A program made the position numbers and the translations under genes. 64,000 nucleotides of DNA, taken from the NCBI GenBank assembly GCA_963556145.1, contig OY744466.1, positions 3,348,001 through 3,412,000 on the forward strand, written 5' to 3'. Source of the stretch: Hygrocybe punicea (taxonomy: Eukaryota; Basidiomycota; Agaricomycetes; Agaricales; Hygrophoraceae). The notes under the pieces are model-generated. The model did no database searches. It was not told where the DNA came from and saw only the letters and a program-made list of their open reading frames with translations. Every line of letters starts with the position of its first letter. The first letter of the stretch is position 1. Below are positions 35,243 through 48,359 of this stretch, piece after piece.

Positions 35243-37675
35243 TCAAACCCACGATTCGTCTGACTTTGCAGGCCTAGCCTTCATCGTATCTTCTCTTCTT
35301 GATCGCAAAGCGCCTTCATATGCCTTGCAAACATACTTGAGGTAACCAATCGCTTCACGCATCCCCGCTGCAACGAGACGGTGATGCAAAATCTCGACGT
35401 CCATAAAAGTGAGCAGAGGCGGCACTGTGTCGTCTGGGACTTCGACCGACGACAACATGCGCACTAAAGGTCGAGCACCAACGAGAGCAGTTCGAGTGGA
35501 TCGCGACGCTGGCTTGACAGCTGGTTTCCGCACAGCGCTGGGTGTATACCGCTGGAAGAATAACTTGACAAGGTCAAGAGCCTGTTCCACATTGCCGCTG
35601 CTATTGGAGGAAGAGATCAGCTAGAACACAAGTATGCCCAAGGGTCAAACTGGGACTCACAGACTCAACACTCGTATCATCGCTATATATGCTCGCTCAA
35701 CCATTCGTGCGTCAACTCCGCACCCGTCATTCTCCCCAGTCCTCCAACGGTTCTCCAATGTGCACCATTCATCCCATAATTTCTCCGAAAACAATAGCGC
35801 CAGCTGCCTCTCGGCTCCACCCAACGTAGAAGCACACCTCTCCAAAGCCTCCACGAAAGAACGTGCATTCCTCGCCACACCCGTATTTCCGAACAACGTG
35901 TTGAACAGGTCTTGCGCAACTTGCAAAGAAGAGTGGGAATAATAGACGGAGAGGTAAGAGTTGAGAAGCCGCGAGGTCAGCTGGACATCCTTAAATCTTG
36001 CACCTAAAGATCTATGACGAGTTCCGGAGGGTTTTGTGTCAGATGGTATAGCACTTGTATCCTCGATGATGCGAGAAAAGAGTGCCTTGGCCTCGCCGAT
36101 GACTTCGGACCGACTTTGTGGAGGAATATGCGAGAATTTGGGTTCTGCATCCTGGACTGGGAGGGTCTTCTGAGGTTCAGTGTCGACTGCATTGTTTGAT
36201 GGATCACACGCCGTGGAGGAGTCAGGGATAGGTTGGGTCGGGCGCGACTTCTCGTCAAGTAACACCACAGCCGAACGTTTGAATGGCGGTTGGTATGCGG
36301 CGTACGCATGAAACACGTGCATCATCACCTCCTCATTCACCTTCACATCAGCGAATTCATGTCCTTCCTCCGAATCCACTCCGACAGCGTTAACCCTGAC
36401 CATCTCAGCTAAAACCCATCTCGTCCGCGCTAAATCTCCCACCCTCTTTGCACCTTCCAGCAATCCCCGGAAGGTCATCCCATCCGGTCTAAACGCAGAC
36501 TTCCCCTCTGCATCCCTGTGTGTATCCAGCATCTCTTTCGCTAACCGAAACGCCTCATTCACGTATTCTTTTTCGCCCGATCGCGCACAGGCCAGGATGA
36601 TTGCGCCATATGCCCCGGCAGTCGGGGCAATACCATGATCGACAGTCATTTCTGTCCAAAGATCCAATGCACGCTCCGGTTCAGAGCGGGCGACTTGGGA
36701 AGACGCGCATGCGCGGATCATGAGAGCATAGAGGAGGGCGTCGGGCTGAGGGTGGGCGACGTAGCGCATGTGTGAGAAGAGGTCCCATGCTTGGGCGTGT
36801 GCGAGGGAGGAGCGCGCCGAGAAGAGTGCCGTGATAACGCGCGTGTAGGCGGGTATTGGGGCTGGGAGGCCTTGGAGTTCGTACGCGTGCAGGACAGAAA
36901 GGGCCGAAGTTGGAATTGTGTTGGCGGGAGTTGCGTTAATGTGAGCCTTGATGTGAAGGTCGCGCTGTCGTTCCGTCGGTAGCCCTATGGAACCGATAGT
37001 AGACGGCAGGTACTGAAAGTCAACGCCAAATACTCACCATTTAAAATTTTGGTCATAAGTTCGTCTGTTTTCTGAGCGTCGCCGTTGTGAGCATAAGTTT
37101 CTAGGGATTGAGTGATTGGATCCTGTGACGCCGAATTGCTGCCCGCATCCAGGGCTATGTCGTCCGTGGGGGATGGAATTGCGAGGAGATCTTCATAAAT
37201 GGCCAAAAGCTCGCCTTCCGAGAAGGCAGGCAGGTCCAGAACGGATTCCTGAAATTGAAGACTCGTCGTGAGGCTGCTTCAGGGAGAAATGAGGTAAAAT
37301 GCGCACCAACCTCGGATACCACTGTGTCCCGCAATGATTGTACACGTCGTTCCAATTCTGTCTCTGGTCTGTTTCCCGTCCTCGCAGTCAACATCCCTGC
37401 TCTCCCAAGGTGTCGTCTCCGTCTGGGATACAGAATAAAAACTTGGGTGATGAGTGACGAAAACACAAGCCGCACCTAATAAACGATTGCGACACGGACT
37501 CTGCACCGTCTGCATACGATTCGGTTGTCGTCAAATCGGGCTGGTGCAATGCCGTCGCCGCCGAGGACAGAGACCTGAATGACCTTGGAGATGAAAATAT
37601 ACGGGCATTGAACCGGGCAGCAATGCGAGTCAACGTTAGGTCCAGAAGAGCCAAAGGCAGAGGAGACGTTGACAT
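35243..37675 (-). CDS. pentatricopeptide-repeat protein, probably mitochondrial
   Basis: Five or six exons encode about 690 residues. The N terminus is rich in Arg, Ser and Ala with few acids (RIAARFNARIFSSPRSFRSL), as in a mitochondrial targeting peptide. The body has helical repeats of PPR type, for example PDALLYALMIRACASS, GAYGAIILACARSGEKEYV and DGMTFRGLLEGAKRVGDL. Splices give SVSQSFIRMLTAR, KILNGLPTERQRD and RVLSLSGNVEQALDL, all in frame. The stop is at 35243-35245. PPR proteins bind organelle RNA and guide its processing or translation; the particular target cannot be told. Confidence in the repeat class is good, in location moderate. Confidence 0.82.
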
Positions 37676-38035
37676 GGAAAAAAAATTCCAAGGGATTTCA
37701 ACACAAACTCCAAAAAAATTATGTAACTACCAGTCATATACTGGACAATTTGCAGTCGAGGAAGCGCTGGAGAAGTGGTTACTGACTTAGGGTGCACATA
37801 TTTTGTAGAGATATCGTAGGTGCACGTAGAAAAGCGATAAACGTTACAACATTCAACACTCTGTTCTAGGGAGAAAGTAGGACTCTATATGTATCAGTAC
37901 AAGGGAGGGGCGGGACCACGGTGAGAAGTATGGTACAAGGTCCCACTAACTATAATGCTGCCTTTTTCCTTTCTTCGTCTCTTCCTATCCTCTCCAAACA
38001 TGTCGATCGCTTGTAGGTGCAAAGAGAGAAAGAAT
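37676..38035. other. gap between PPR gene and gpd
   Basis: Non-coding spacer with the promoter of the PPR gene and the 3' UTR of gpd. Pyrimidine-rich stretch at about 37963-37996. No further feature is supported. Confidence 0.6.
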
Positions 38036-39538
<1,503 letters not shown>

Positions 39539-40279
39539 GGTGATTGTAGCTTTTGATGATGGATTGCGATGTGGTATGAAGCAAGTGGAGTTGTGGGTTT
39601 CGGTCGATTTTATAAGCAGCGCGTATTCGTCAAATATCGGAGCTTCATTCAGCCTGATTATTAGGAACGCCGAACGGCTTGAAAACAGCCAATTGCAAGA
39701 ACTCCAAAATTTATCACCAGTTTACCGTACATCGGACAATAACTCAAGTAGTCTTACAGCTGATGAACGTCGATGTACACCTTCACAGTTGATTCAATCC
39801 CGTAGAAACTGAAAGAAGCCTTGAGCAATAAGGCACTGCATCGGAAGTAGAGCGGAATGTGCTGTCACGATATTTTTCCGGTTGCAGGAACTACCCCGGA
39901 AGCTTTGTTAATGGAGTAGCAAGTACTTGAAGAGCACGACTTCTTGTTGAGGAACTGTAACAAAACCGGGAAAATGAAGAAGGGTACCATCCATAGCCAG
40001 AAGAAATTCACCTCTCCTTTCTGACTTGATCATGACTCCAGATGACATTGCGATATATTCCTGGATGCTGTCGAGAAGGCTATGAAAACCACAACTTCGC
40101 CCGGCCATCAATTGTGTCACTGTCAACACCTTTGCGAGTCGATAACGTTGAGACCTTATGCATCGCCTGATGCTTGATGACCAACGCAATCACATCTAGA
40201 CCATTTCCGTTTCGCGCTCCGTGGACCACCGGACACTCATTCGAGCAGCCAAGTCCATAACAGCTTGGTTACATGTACA
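39539..40279. other. gpd promoter region and gap
   Basis: Upstream region of gpd and 3' region of the LYR gene. A minus-strand frame of 93 codons (39908-40189) is present but has no motif I recognise and no good start context; it is not called as a gene. Confidence 0.5.
39608..39614 (-). promoter_or_regulatory. TATA box of gpd
   Basis: Read on the minus strand this is TATAAAA, 70 bp before the ATG at 39538. Position and perfect match support a core promoter. Confidence 0.7.
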
Positions 40280-40777
40280 TTATACCCCAGTAGCCGCCGG
40301 AATAACGGCATCCTCATCTCTCCCTATTACATATAACAAGTCAGTCAATAAATGGCAGCACCACAACACACATACCCTCGTAAAACTTCTGCAAAAAAGT
40401 TTTCTGTGGTCTATCCCTCGATTGCAATAAAATTCCCAAAACATGGTCCGTTTGTTTCCAGCAATTCATTGTTTCCTGGTATTCTTGCCTGCATTTCAGT
40501 AGTAGCACATCAATGACCCGAGGATCCGTAACATAGCGATTCTTGTCGAATCTCTGGCGTATGGAGTGTCTGATGTTGGCAGGTGATACGTTGAGAGCAT
40601 AAAGAGAGACAATTTCTGGGGCCTGAATGAAAGTCCCATGATACACTGGCATCATCCAAGCGGGGAACATACCGAGCGGTACCAATCTCGGTAGAGCTGA
40701 AGGGCGCGTTCACGCGCTTGTGACGGACTGCTCGAGATTCTGCTAGTCTGCGCGAGACGGGCTGGTATCGTGGTCAT
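40280..40777 (-). CDS. NADH dehydrogenase (complex I) LYR-family subunit, NDUFA6-like
   Basis: Three exons give about 130 residues of the LYR family. After a short N terminus comes the LYR motif in ALQLYRDWYRSAPEIVSLY. The typical subunit core follows: NIRHSIRQRFDKNRYV, DPRVIDVLLLK, QEYQETMNCWKQTDHV, and a C-terminal FLQKFYEGRDEDAVIPAA. This pattern matches the 14-kDa complex I accessory subunit of the matrix arm (B14/NDUFA6), which binds acyl carrier protein in mitochondria. Start is ATG 40777 and stop is TAA 40280-40282. It faces the PP28 gene across only 110 bp. Confidence 0.92.
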
Positions 40778-40887
40778 GGTCGCAACCCGCAAAGTAGATT
40801 GAAAGTCCGTCCACCTAAGTTGGCAACAGTCAGTTCGACAACAAGGCTGCAGCGCTGCTTTAACACCTCTTCTATCAAACTACCATC

Positions 40888-41856
40888 ATGGCAAGAGGGA
40901 CAGGTGACATTGTTGCCTGCACAGTGATCCACGACTTATTATTTTTTTGTGAGCAGCTAAATACAAGACGAAGCGTGGAGGAGGCAGGAATTTCAGGTAT
41001 GCTAGCCGCCTCTCACTCGGTTAAAACCAGGGATCTCAGTGATTCTGGCTAGCAAAAATATGGTCCTCGACGAAAACGGTACAGCGGTATCTACTGACCC
41101 GATACGGTGCTCATTTTCGCACTCTGTACCTCGCGCAAATCTGATAGCGATCATATCAGAAATCGCCGCGACAAGAATGAAGACCAGGCCGATTCTGATG
41201 ACAAGGAAGGGGCGGAGGAGGAAGAGGAAGAGGACGATGACGACGATGACGACGATGACGATGACGACGAAGTAGGTGGCGGCGCTGGCAGCAAACCTGA
41301 GGAGGCCGGACTCACTCGTGCTGAACGACGCGAGATGAAGAAGAAGCAGGCTGCTCAGAAACAAAGTCAAGCCGACGAGGAAGAAGATCCGTATCTAATC
41401 AATCCGAATCACGTCGAGAAGAAGTTGAATATTTCAGACCTGGGGGCTTCCAGAGAACCAACTCGCCGGGAGAGGTGCAGTTCTTTTATTTTAGTTCTAC
41501 ACGTACACAAGCCTTGACTCTCATCCTCATCACAGAGAGCAGAAGGAGAAGACGGACGCAAAGGAACGATATTGGAAGGTGAGTCGTCAATAATTATTTG
41601 ACGATTGGTCACGCTCATCATTTCACCAGCTCCATGTTCAGGGCAAGACAGAGGAGGCCAAAGCAGACCTCTCTAGATTGGCCAAGATCCGAGCAGAACG
41701 CGAGGCGGCACAGGCGAAAAGGAAGGCTGAGGCTGAGGGTTGGTTCCCTTTACCACTTTCTGTCTCTAACGTACCTTAACCTTCTTTCCCCTTAAAGCCA
41801 AGCTAGCAGAAATAGAGGCCAAGAAGAAGGCGCAACAGAGCGGCAAGCGGGTATGA
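40888..41856 (+). CDS. PP28/PDAP1-type casein kinase substrate phosphoprotein
   Basis: Six or seven short exons give a small, very charged protein. The start is MARG followed after splicing by KYKTKRGGGRNFS, then VLDENGTAVSTDP, a long Glu/Asp run, and ERREMKKKQAAQKQ. The end carries the family signature ERYWK, GKTEEAKADLSRLAKIRAER and a Lys/Ala/Glu-rich tail SGKRV. This is the PP28 domain of mammalian PDAP1 (HASPP28), a casein kinase II substrate of unclear function. Acidic Ser-containing stretches fit CK2 sites. The intron after MARGT (about 40904-40953) and those near 41035 and 41102 were set by matching the family. Confidence 0.88.
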
Positions 41857-42776
41857 TGGGTTGGCGGGTTGAAAGGAGCAGTCTGGGTCACGATTCCAAC
41901 TTACAGCCGGAACCGAGCGTCACTTGCTGTGCAATCGGGATGTATATCATTGATGTATGATAGGTAGGGTGTTGTAAGCTCGCAGAAGGAAGTACGTTTA
42001 AAATCTGGTGGACAACTTCATTGTTTCAAAGGTTCCCTTGTTGGAGTCCACTTGATCATCACCGGGGACTGACGAACTTAAAGCTTGAAGCTTGGTTGAA
42101 GCTTGGCATGACGGACTTGTCAGTGACCAGTGCCATCCATAATCGGTCGGCATCGAAAAGAAAGTGGACTCGGACGCCAGTGGCACTAAAAGCTTTTTGT
42201 ACCAGCTCAGTTGTCTCCTTCGTACACCCGTTCGCGTGTTATTGTGAGCAAACGCAAAACACAGGGCATAGCCGGAGTAAATTTCAGAGACGATTCGACG
42301 TATTCGCGATTGCTTCAGGATTTGCTGTATGGCATTCGAACAAGCATCTTTAATGTCGGAGGAGGCAGGGGAATTATTAATAACATGCATTTGATAATAA
42401 TGCACCAACCCATAGCATGCACATGAGTTGTTGGCTACCTTTTTTAATACGTGGACGTATTGCTTGCCTCTGCCAAAGATTGCTCCCCGAACTCAGTTTT
42501 CCGGACCATGTAGCTGAAGGTTGATCATTCTCTTCATCCATTAGTTTATCATCCAGGTCCGGTGACCTATCTGGCGCATTTTTGTAGAGGGTGTGCGACT
42601 GTAGCTCCGTCTAGTGATGCCTGCAAATGCCGTCGGCGTAAGGGAGAAAGATTGTCGTGTGCGCAGCATGGGCGGCGGAATGTCGGTAAGAATAAACAGA
42701 CGACTTCACCCCCAAAAAATCTTCCATCGGTAGGTGTCCAAGACAACGGATAGTGTATATTGCTGTAGTGAATATT
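41857..42776. other. 920-bp gap, one weak minus-strand frame
   Basis: Between convergent PP28 and PPR-like genes. The only frame of note is 41998-42408 on the minus strand (136 codons), with a helical N-terminal half reading DACSNAIQQILKQSRIRRI. It has no recognised motif and could be chance. No RNA gene, repeat or mobile element was seen. Confidence 0.4.
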
Positions 42777-45155
42777 TCACCGGCGAGTCCGTATTGTTGC
42801 CACAACCCTCAACCAATACCTGATATGTTCGTCTCTCGGAGCCCTGTCATCGCTGACCCAATTTCTAATCCACCGAACAAGCTTCGTATACTCACTCCGC
42901 TCGCCCGCCCAATTTTCGATCAAAGGAGAATGCAAACTCACTTCGGCCCAAAAGACAAGCGCGATCGCTAGGGTGTCGGTTGAAGGGACAATTCGGAGGG
43001 CACGCATCCAAGCCAGTGTAAGCGGGATTTCCGCTGCTAGGGATTGGATCCCGAGAAGTTGGATGTAAGAGAAAAACGTGGCATCTTCTGGGAAGATTTG
43101 TGGGTACAAGGCATAAAACCTCGCGTGTGACTCCTGTGATTGGTCCGGCGTACAATGTTTACTAAAGCTGTGAGCGAGCACACCCATAGGGTGGAAACTG
43201 CTCCCCTTGCCAGACACGCGTAATGGTGGTCGAACGTCCACTAGGTCAGGCCAATTTCCCAGGATAACCTGCTGGAAAATCTGGATGACCCATTGCCATG
43301 CCGGCATACCCTTCCACATCATAGTTGCATAACCCTTGCTCCTACCGTCCGGATCAGTTAACATTTCCTTGATATTGAGAACGAGGTCTTTGCGAAGAAA
43401 TGTCTTAGCTGGCACTTTGCGAAAAGGAATTTTTGAAGTCAGCTGCGCAAAAGCTCCCGCAAGTGTATCATCGAGTTTCGCAGAGAGACGGGCAGCCTTG
43501 ATAAGGATGTTAAGGGTGACAGCGTCTGGACTGACACCGTAAAGTGTTTCCATGTGATCCCAGAATTTGAACACTACGTCCGGACGGCCAATACGCAACA
43601 ACGACACCATAAACTCGTTCATGACGATTGTATTCAACATGATGGGGCCTCGGTTTCGACCTCGTGCTCTGGTCTGGAGATCAAAGGGAATCGTGCTACT
43701 TGCATCTGGTTGGGCTGCGAAGGACTCGAGGACGGAAAACGCACGAAATGGCTCTCCCATTCGGGTCAGTACCTGCACGCCGATTGTCAGGGCTTTCCGA
43801 TCCAGCGGAAGCTTTTCTTGAAGAAGCATATTCCACACACATTCCGCGTCTGCATAAGCTCGGCGGTGAAACAGTGCTCGAATGAGTACGGTGTAAGTAG
43901 CAATGGTAGGACGGAATGCTGTCGTTGCACGAGCACTTTCAAAGAGTGTAATAAGCGTTTTAGAAGATGTTGTCTTGTCGCGGGCCGCAACAGCAAGTGC
44001 AGTTGTCCAATCGTAAATATCTATGCCCTTTTTTGAGGAGGGAGAGCTGTGTGGCGGCCACAGGTGGTCATCATCAGAACGTGCGGGATTCGTCTGTTGG
44101 TCGTCGAGGAGGTGCTTCAGATATTGAAATGCGGAAGCTCGATCGTTGTAGAAAGCACCCAGGTATAATGTGTTTGCAGTATGGGTTGAGATCCTCTGAG
44201 CTCGGCTGTGTGAGTGGACAGAGCGGAGATCAGCATCATGAGGGATTGGACAACGCTTTCTCTTGATGAGGAGGGTGCGAATAGAGTCTAAATATTGTTT
44301 CGCGTCATGAATGGCTCCATTTTTCGCAAATACCCGTAGATACGCTTCCAAATGTGCAGCGGTGGGAACGAAACCGTCGTGTATCATTCTCGCCCGCAGC
44401 TTTTTCACCAATTGGAGGGTGACGAAACGATTCGACAAGAGGGTATCATATGTTCTGGACTGTAGTCGTATTTGACGCGACTCCATGGCCGCGAGAAGTG
44501 CCACGACTTGGTTAGCGGCCTCGACAGACGAGGAAAACCGAGAAATGGCTTGAAGGAGAAGGTTGAACTGGAGTGTGGGATACGATAATGGAGTTGTGAG
44601 AAATGTCTGAACCACGAGGTGCAGGGGGCTCAAGATGTTGAACCTGGCCAGTGAGAGGGTGGCCAATACGAGCAGCGAGGGCCTGAGATGGGAGGAAGTG
44701 ACCGGGAAGTAGGAGAATACCATATCGAGCATTGGCCCGATTTGAGTTCGATTTCCAACTTTCTGCGATACCAGGAAGAGTACCAACCATATTGGGAGAA
44801 GTTTCTTTTCGGAGGGGCACCCATTGATAATATCTCTCTCCGTTGTGGCAAAGCCTCGCTCTCGCAGGGTTGATAGGGCTGTATCAATGTTTACAGAAGA
44901 GATGACATCTTTGAAAGCTGACAACTCTTCTTGAGATACACCGTGTTTGAATGCAGCATGGGCCAGTGGCAATTGTCTCGCCGTATTCCTGAGCTTGTCA
45001 ACCAAAAGCCAGACTGTATCACTAGTCTCGCGGTAGAGCGACTTGGTGAATCGAATCTCGGTGCAATCAGCGAGAATTCCATGAACTGTTGCCGTTCGAA
45101 CAGGAAGTCGACGTTTTGGAAATCTGCGACCATTCAGCAAGACGAAATTCCGCAT
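42777..45155 (-). CDS. PPR-like helical-repeat protein, probably mitochondrial
   Basis: A single open frame of 792 codons without introns, unusual in this window. The N terminus is strongly basic (LLNGRRFPKRRLPVRT), consistent with import into mitochondria. The body is all-helical with PPR-like units, for example IRLQSRTYDTLLSNRFVT, VPTAAHLEAYLRVFAKNGA, FRPTIATYTVLIRALFHRRA and VSPDAVTLNILIKAARLS. An RNA-binding organellar role is inferred from the repeats; the target is unknown. The start is the first ATG, 208 bp from the divergent SR gene. Confidence 0.82.
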   Translation of the reverse strand: MRNFVLLNGRRFPKRRLPVRTATVHGILADCTEIRFTKSLYRETSDTVWLLVDKLRNTARQLPLAHAAFKHGVSQEELSAFKDVISSVNIDTALSTLRERGFATTERDIINGCPSEKKLLPIWLVLFLVSQKVGNRTQIGPMLDMVFSYFPVTSSHLRPSLLVLATLSLARFNILSPLHLVVQTFLTTPLSYPTLQFNLLLQAISRFSSSVEAANQVVALLAAMESRQIRLQSRTYDTLLSNRFVTLQLVKKLRARMIHDGFVPTAAHLEAYLRVFAKNGAIHDAKQYLDSIRTLLIKRKRCPIPHDADLRSVHSHSRAQRISTHTANTLYLGAFYNDRASAFQYLKHLLDDQQTNPARSDDDHLWPPHSSPSSKKGIDIYDWTTALAVAARDKTTSSKTLITLFESARATTAFRPTIATYTVLIRALFHRRAYADAECVWNMLLQEKLPLDRKALTIGVQVLTRMGEPFRAFSVLESFAAQPDASSTIPFDLQTRARGRNRGPIMLNTIVMNEFMVSLLRIGRPDVVFKFWDHMETLYGVSPDAVTLNILIKAARLSAKLDDTLAGAFAQLTSKIPFRKVPAKTFLRKDLVLNIKEMLTDPDGRSKGYATMMWKGMPAWQWVIQIFQQVILGNWPDLVDVRPPLRVSGKGSSFHPMGVLAHSFSKHCTPDQSQESHARFYALYPQIFPEDATFFSYIQLLGIQSLAAEIPLTLAWMRALRIVPSTDTLAIALVFWAEVSLHSPLIENWAGERSEYTKLVRWIRNWVSDDRAPRDEHIRYWLRVVATIRTRR

Positions 45156-45363
45156 GTAAAATCGACATCTAGAGTTTCAAAGCACCCAAGAGCTGTCAAC
45201 GAATATTATTGTAACATGAATTGCCAGAGCACAAACCTGTCAACGGTGGCCAGGTGTCGAGAGCAGACTGAGCAAAATTTCGGGATGTGGCGTGGGAATA
45301 AATAATGACAAACACAAGAAAAATTTCTGTTGAACACGTTCAAACCTCCCATCCTCGCGCCAG

Positions 45364-46344
45364 ATGCCTCGCATTCTCTTCGTCAGTGGGTTTCATCCAG
45401 CAACGCGCGCTCGAGACCTCGCGTATGAATTTGAACGGTGAGCGCTACTCTTTCGTTAAATCTTTTATTGTCTCCTCAATGAATGTTTAGCTTCGGGCCT
45501 TTGGTGAGATGTGATGTGCCCGCTCCTCGCAACCCGCACGCAAGCTCCAACCCGTGAGTACATTTCCATTGCCCTTTTACTTCTCTCCATAGTAGCGAGT
45601 CGAACGTCCACGCGAGGTGATCTTTCCGCGAACGTGTGCCCTTTCGTCGATTTTCCTTCGTTCGCGAATTCGTCGATCGATAGCGCTTCCCGCGATCGTG
45701 CCCTATATCGAATCACACCCAAAAATTACGATCGCTCAACGAAATGTCTCCGAATCAAAATCGCAGTTACGCTTTTGTCGAGTTCCGCAGCCAACGCGAT
45801 GCCGAAGATGCTTATTATGACATGTACGTTATTGCATAATTGGTGTTGGCTAATATGAGATTACTATCCGCTACAGGCACGGAAGGAATTTTGAAGGTTC
45901 TCGATTAAGTATCCAGGCAAGTGCGATGGTCTGCTGCAGGATTACCCCCTCTGACCCTGGGTTCTATCACAGTGGGCCAAGAATCCTCCCTCTTCCGTCT
46001 GGCGCTACGATCGTCGTACCTCTCCCCCCCACCGTTCCTCTCGTGACCGCGAACGCTCTCGTAGCCCTCGCCGACGCTCGGAAAGGGATGACCGCGAAAA
46101 GGACAAGGACGGAGATGGGGTTAGAGACAGGGACAGGGACAGGGACAGAGACAGAGACAGGGACAGGGATGGGGGTAGGGACAGAGACAGAGAAAGGAGG
46201 AGGAGAAGCAGGACCCCCGACAAAAGGAGGAGTTTAACGCCTGACAGGAGGAGGGACGACAGGGCACGAACACCTCCCCTTCTGGAACGCGACGACCTCA
46301 AAAAGGAGGAAGACAGAGCCATGACTCCGCCCTATGAGCACTGA
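45364..46344 (+). CDS. SR-type splicing factor with one RRM
   Basis: Five exons (45364-45437, 45491-45553, 45767-45823, 45877-45916, 45973-46344) encode 201 residues. The RRM spans residues 1 to about 78: RNP2-like ILFVSGF, then RFGPLVRCDV and RNP1-like YAFVEFRSQRDAEDAYYDM. The C-terminal half is an RS-like domain: WAKNPPSSVWRYDRR, then SRDRERSRSPRRRSERDD and a long Arg-Asp run from a GGGACA-type repeat (about 46121-46170). Such proteins bind exonic RNA and recruit the spliceosome in the nucleus. Intron 4 (45917-45972) is GC-AG. Intron 2 (45554-45766, 213 nt) is much longer than the others and could be a regulated one. Confidence 0.85.
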
Positions 46345-46568
46345 TCTAACACAAGCTGGCACCTGCCGCTAATCTTTCGTTTTGTTTCTTGATCAATCCG
46401 TTGTTGAGTTAGGCTGTTGAAGCGCTGAAAGTTTCCTTTATGTAGTCCGGTTCCATTACTTCAATGATAATCAATTTTTTGTGGGTATGTTGTGGGTGTG
46501 CGCTGCACGTGTTTTGAATTTCAAGTTCCAAGTCTGTTCCTGTCCTGGTCGTACACGTTGTTGCACAA

Positions 46569-48359
46569 ATGGACCAGCCTTGGGTCCCAACTATCGATGA
46601 TTTACGAGTAAGCACTAGGCAGTCCTGAAATGATACATCTTCGCGACTAGTGCACAGGTCAAGTTATGCTATATCTGCAGAGAGGAGGAACATTTCGACT
46701 GTTAAGCCGCTTGCTAGTTTCTTCCGTGCTTGACTTGACCAGCGTCTTTAAACTGCATAGCTCCTTCCCCTAGCTCCTTTGTGCATCCTTGTAAATGCAC
46801 GCTCGTTGCCCATGAATCATGTCTGCTTCAGTGGATCCGGACATCGCAACAGAGCGCCTCCCGCGCACCAAATGCTCTGAAATGCCCGCAGTGTAGCTCT
46901 GTTTACGAACTTGAAAGCGACAATCCGCTACTACTCCGAATTTTGGATGCAGGCCATAAGACTCTTTCATTGGCCGGCAGAGTGGTCACAGTTGCCACAA
47001 TGGCAGGACTTGTGGTGTCATTTTCAACTGGTGAGCCTCTCTTCTGTCTGTAGTTGACCGTACAAAAGGCTGAGTCTGTAATACTTAGGTGTTTATATCA
47101 TTAGCACAGCGTATGGAGCTTACGCTCTTGGACAGTTTCTTGGCAAAGAGTACGCATTGTATCATTAGCCCGCTGATTTCCGCATAACTTCTTCCCCAGA
47201 ATGTATGACCTGATATTGACTGACGATCCGAGTGAGTTTTCATTCCAGATGCGATTACGTCAAGGAGAGTTGACAACTCTCCAGGTAATTGGCCCTGGCA
47301 CGCATTCATCAACCTCCCCCTCATTCCCATCAGTCTCATTCTCGCACGTACACCTCTCACGAGGAACATCATGCCCATAGTTCCAGTCCTTCTGCCATGG
47401 CCAACAGCTTCCCCAGTTGCTTCACGCGAACGCATCCTCCTGGAGCATTGGTCTCAACCCGAGAACGTAAAGAAACTTCAACTTGCGTCTCTTCCCACAT
47501 CAGGGTGGCCACCTTCACCCATCATTCTTGGCCTCTTCGTTTTTCCTCTTACCCGTGCAATATACAAGCGGTTTTTCACCCGATTCTCTCACTGGGTTCT
47601 TGGTGCACTGCCTGCGGCAGAAGTACCCATCCGACGTTTCGTATTGGCCTTGAACGATGGAGGTCCTTTCAATATTCGGATAGGCGCAAATATAGATGCT
47701 GAGCGGGCGCAGGGCGGACAGGAACAGAATGCTCTTCCTCAACCCGACGCGGCCGCTGCAGCAGAGCAAACTATCAGGGTATCCGGCGCCTCGCTCGGTC
47801 GCCTGATCGGTGGTGCACTCATCACACCAGCCGTATCGAATAGCATGGGTGCCCTCTTGTTCCGTCTGTCAAAACGATTTGGGCTCCTCCGCCGTATACT
47901 AGCCGTCCGTCCACCATTGAATGGCTTCCCTCCACCCTCGCCTTTTTTACGGTACACTTTGGCCAATGATCGCCATTGGCAAGAGATGGGTCGACTGAAG
48001 CAGATTGCCATCGCAGTCAAATTGGCGTTTGGTGCGGTCTGGGGTGGTAGTCGTATTTGGGCAGAATGCGATCCCGTCTGGTAAGTTTTATGGGTCCACC
48101 CAGGATTTTCCTGATTATTTTATTTTTCGGTTTCTGATCATAGGTGGCGAAATTCCATCGGCCTAGGCCTTTTTGTTGTGGTGAGATCGTCTGGCAAATG
48201 CAGAATAATGTGCTAAAAATTACATGTACCTAGGCTAAAGACTGTCTTCAACTACTCCACTTATGGCTAGCGAAGCGAGAATTGGAAAGTCGGCGTGTTA
48301 AAAATCGGTCGTTTGAGGGAGTAGATATCCGAGAACTGGATTTGATCAGTCGTACTTGA
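46569..48359 (+). CDS. RING-CH (MARCH-type) membrane E3 ubiquitin ligase
   Basis: Eight or so exons. The N terminus holds a C4HC3 RING-CH finger: LCYICREEEHFD, HPCKCTLVAHESCLLQWI and LKCPQCSSVYELE. This fold recruits E2 enzymes for membrane-based ubiquitin transfer. Hydrophobic segments follow: VTVATMAGLVVSFSTGVYII, LPLIPISLIL, PIILGLFVFPLT, and a C-terminal pair around LAFGAVWGGSRIW and RNSIGLGLFVVAK. The protein is thus anchored in a membrane, probably mitochondrial outer membrane or ER (inferred from size and layout, not certain). The stop TGA is at 48357-48359. All zinc ligands are present. Confidence 0.88.

Noticed and set aside
39908..40189. Minus-strand frame of 93 codons between gpd and the LYR gene
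   Set aside because: No motif and no support beyond being open.
46005..46322. Minus-strand Leu/Ser-rich frame, like a membrane protein
   Set aside because: It is the complement of the Arg-Asp repeat of the SR gene; composition explains it.
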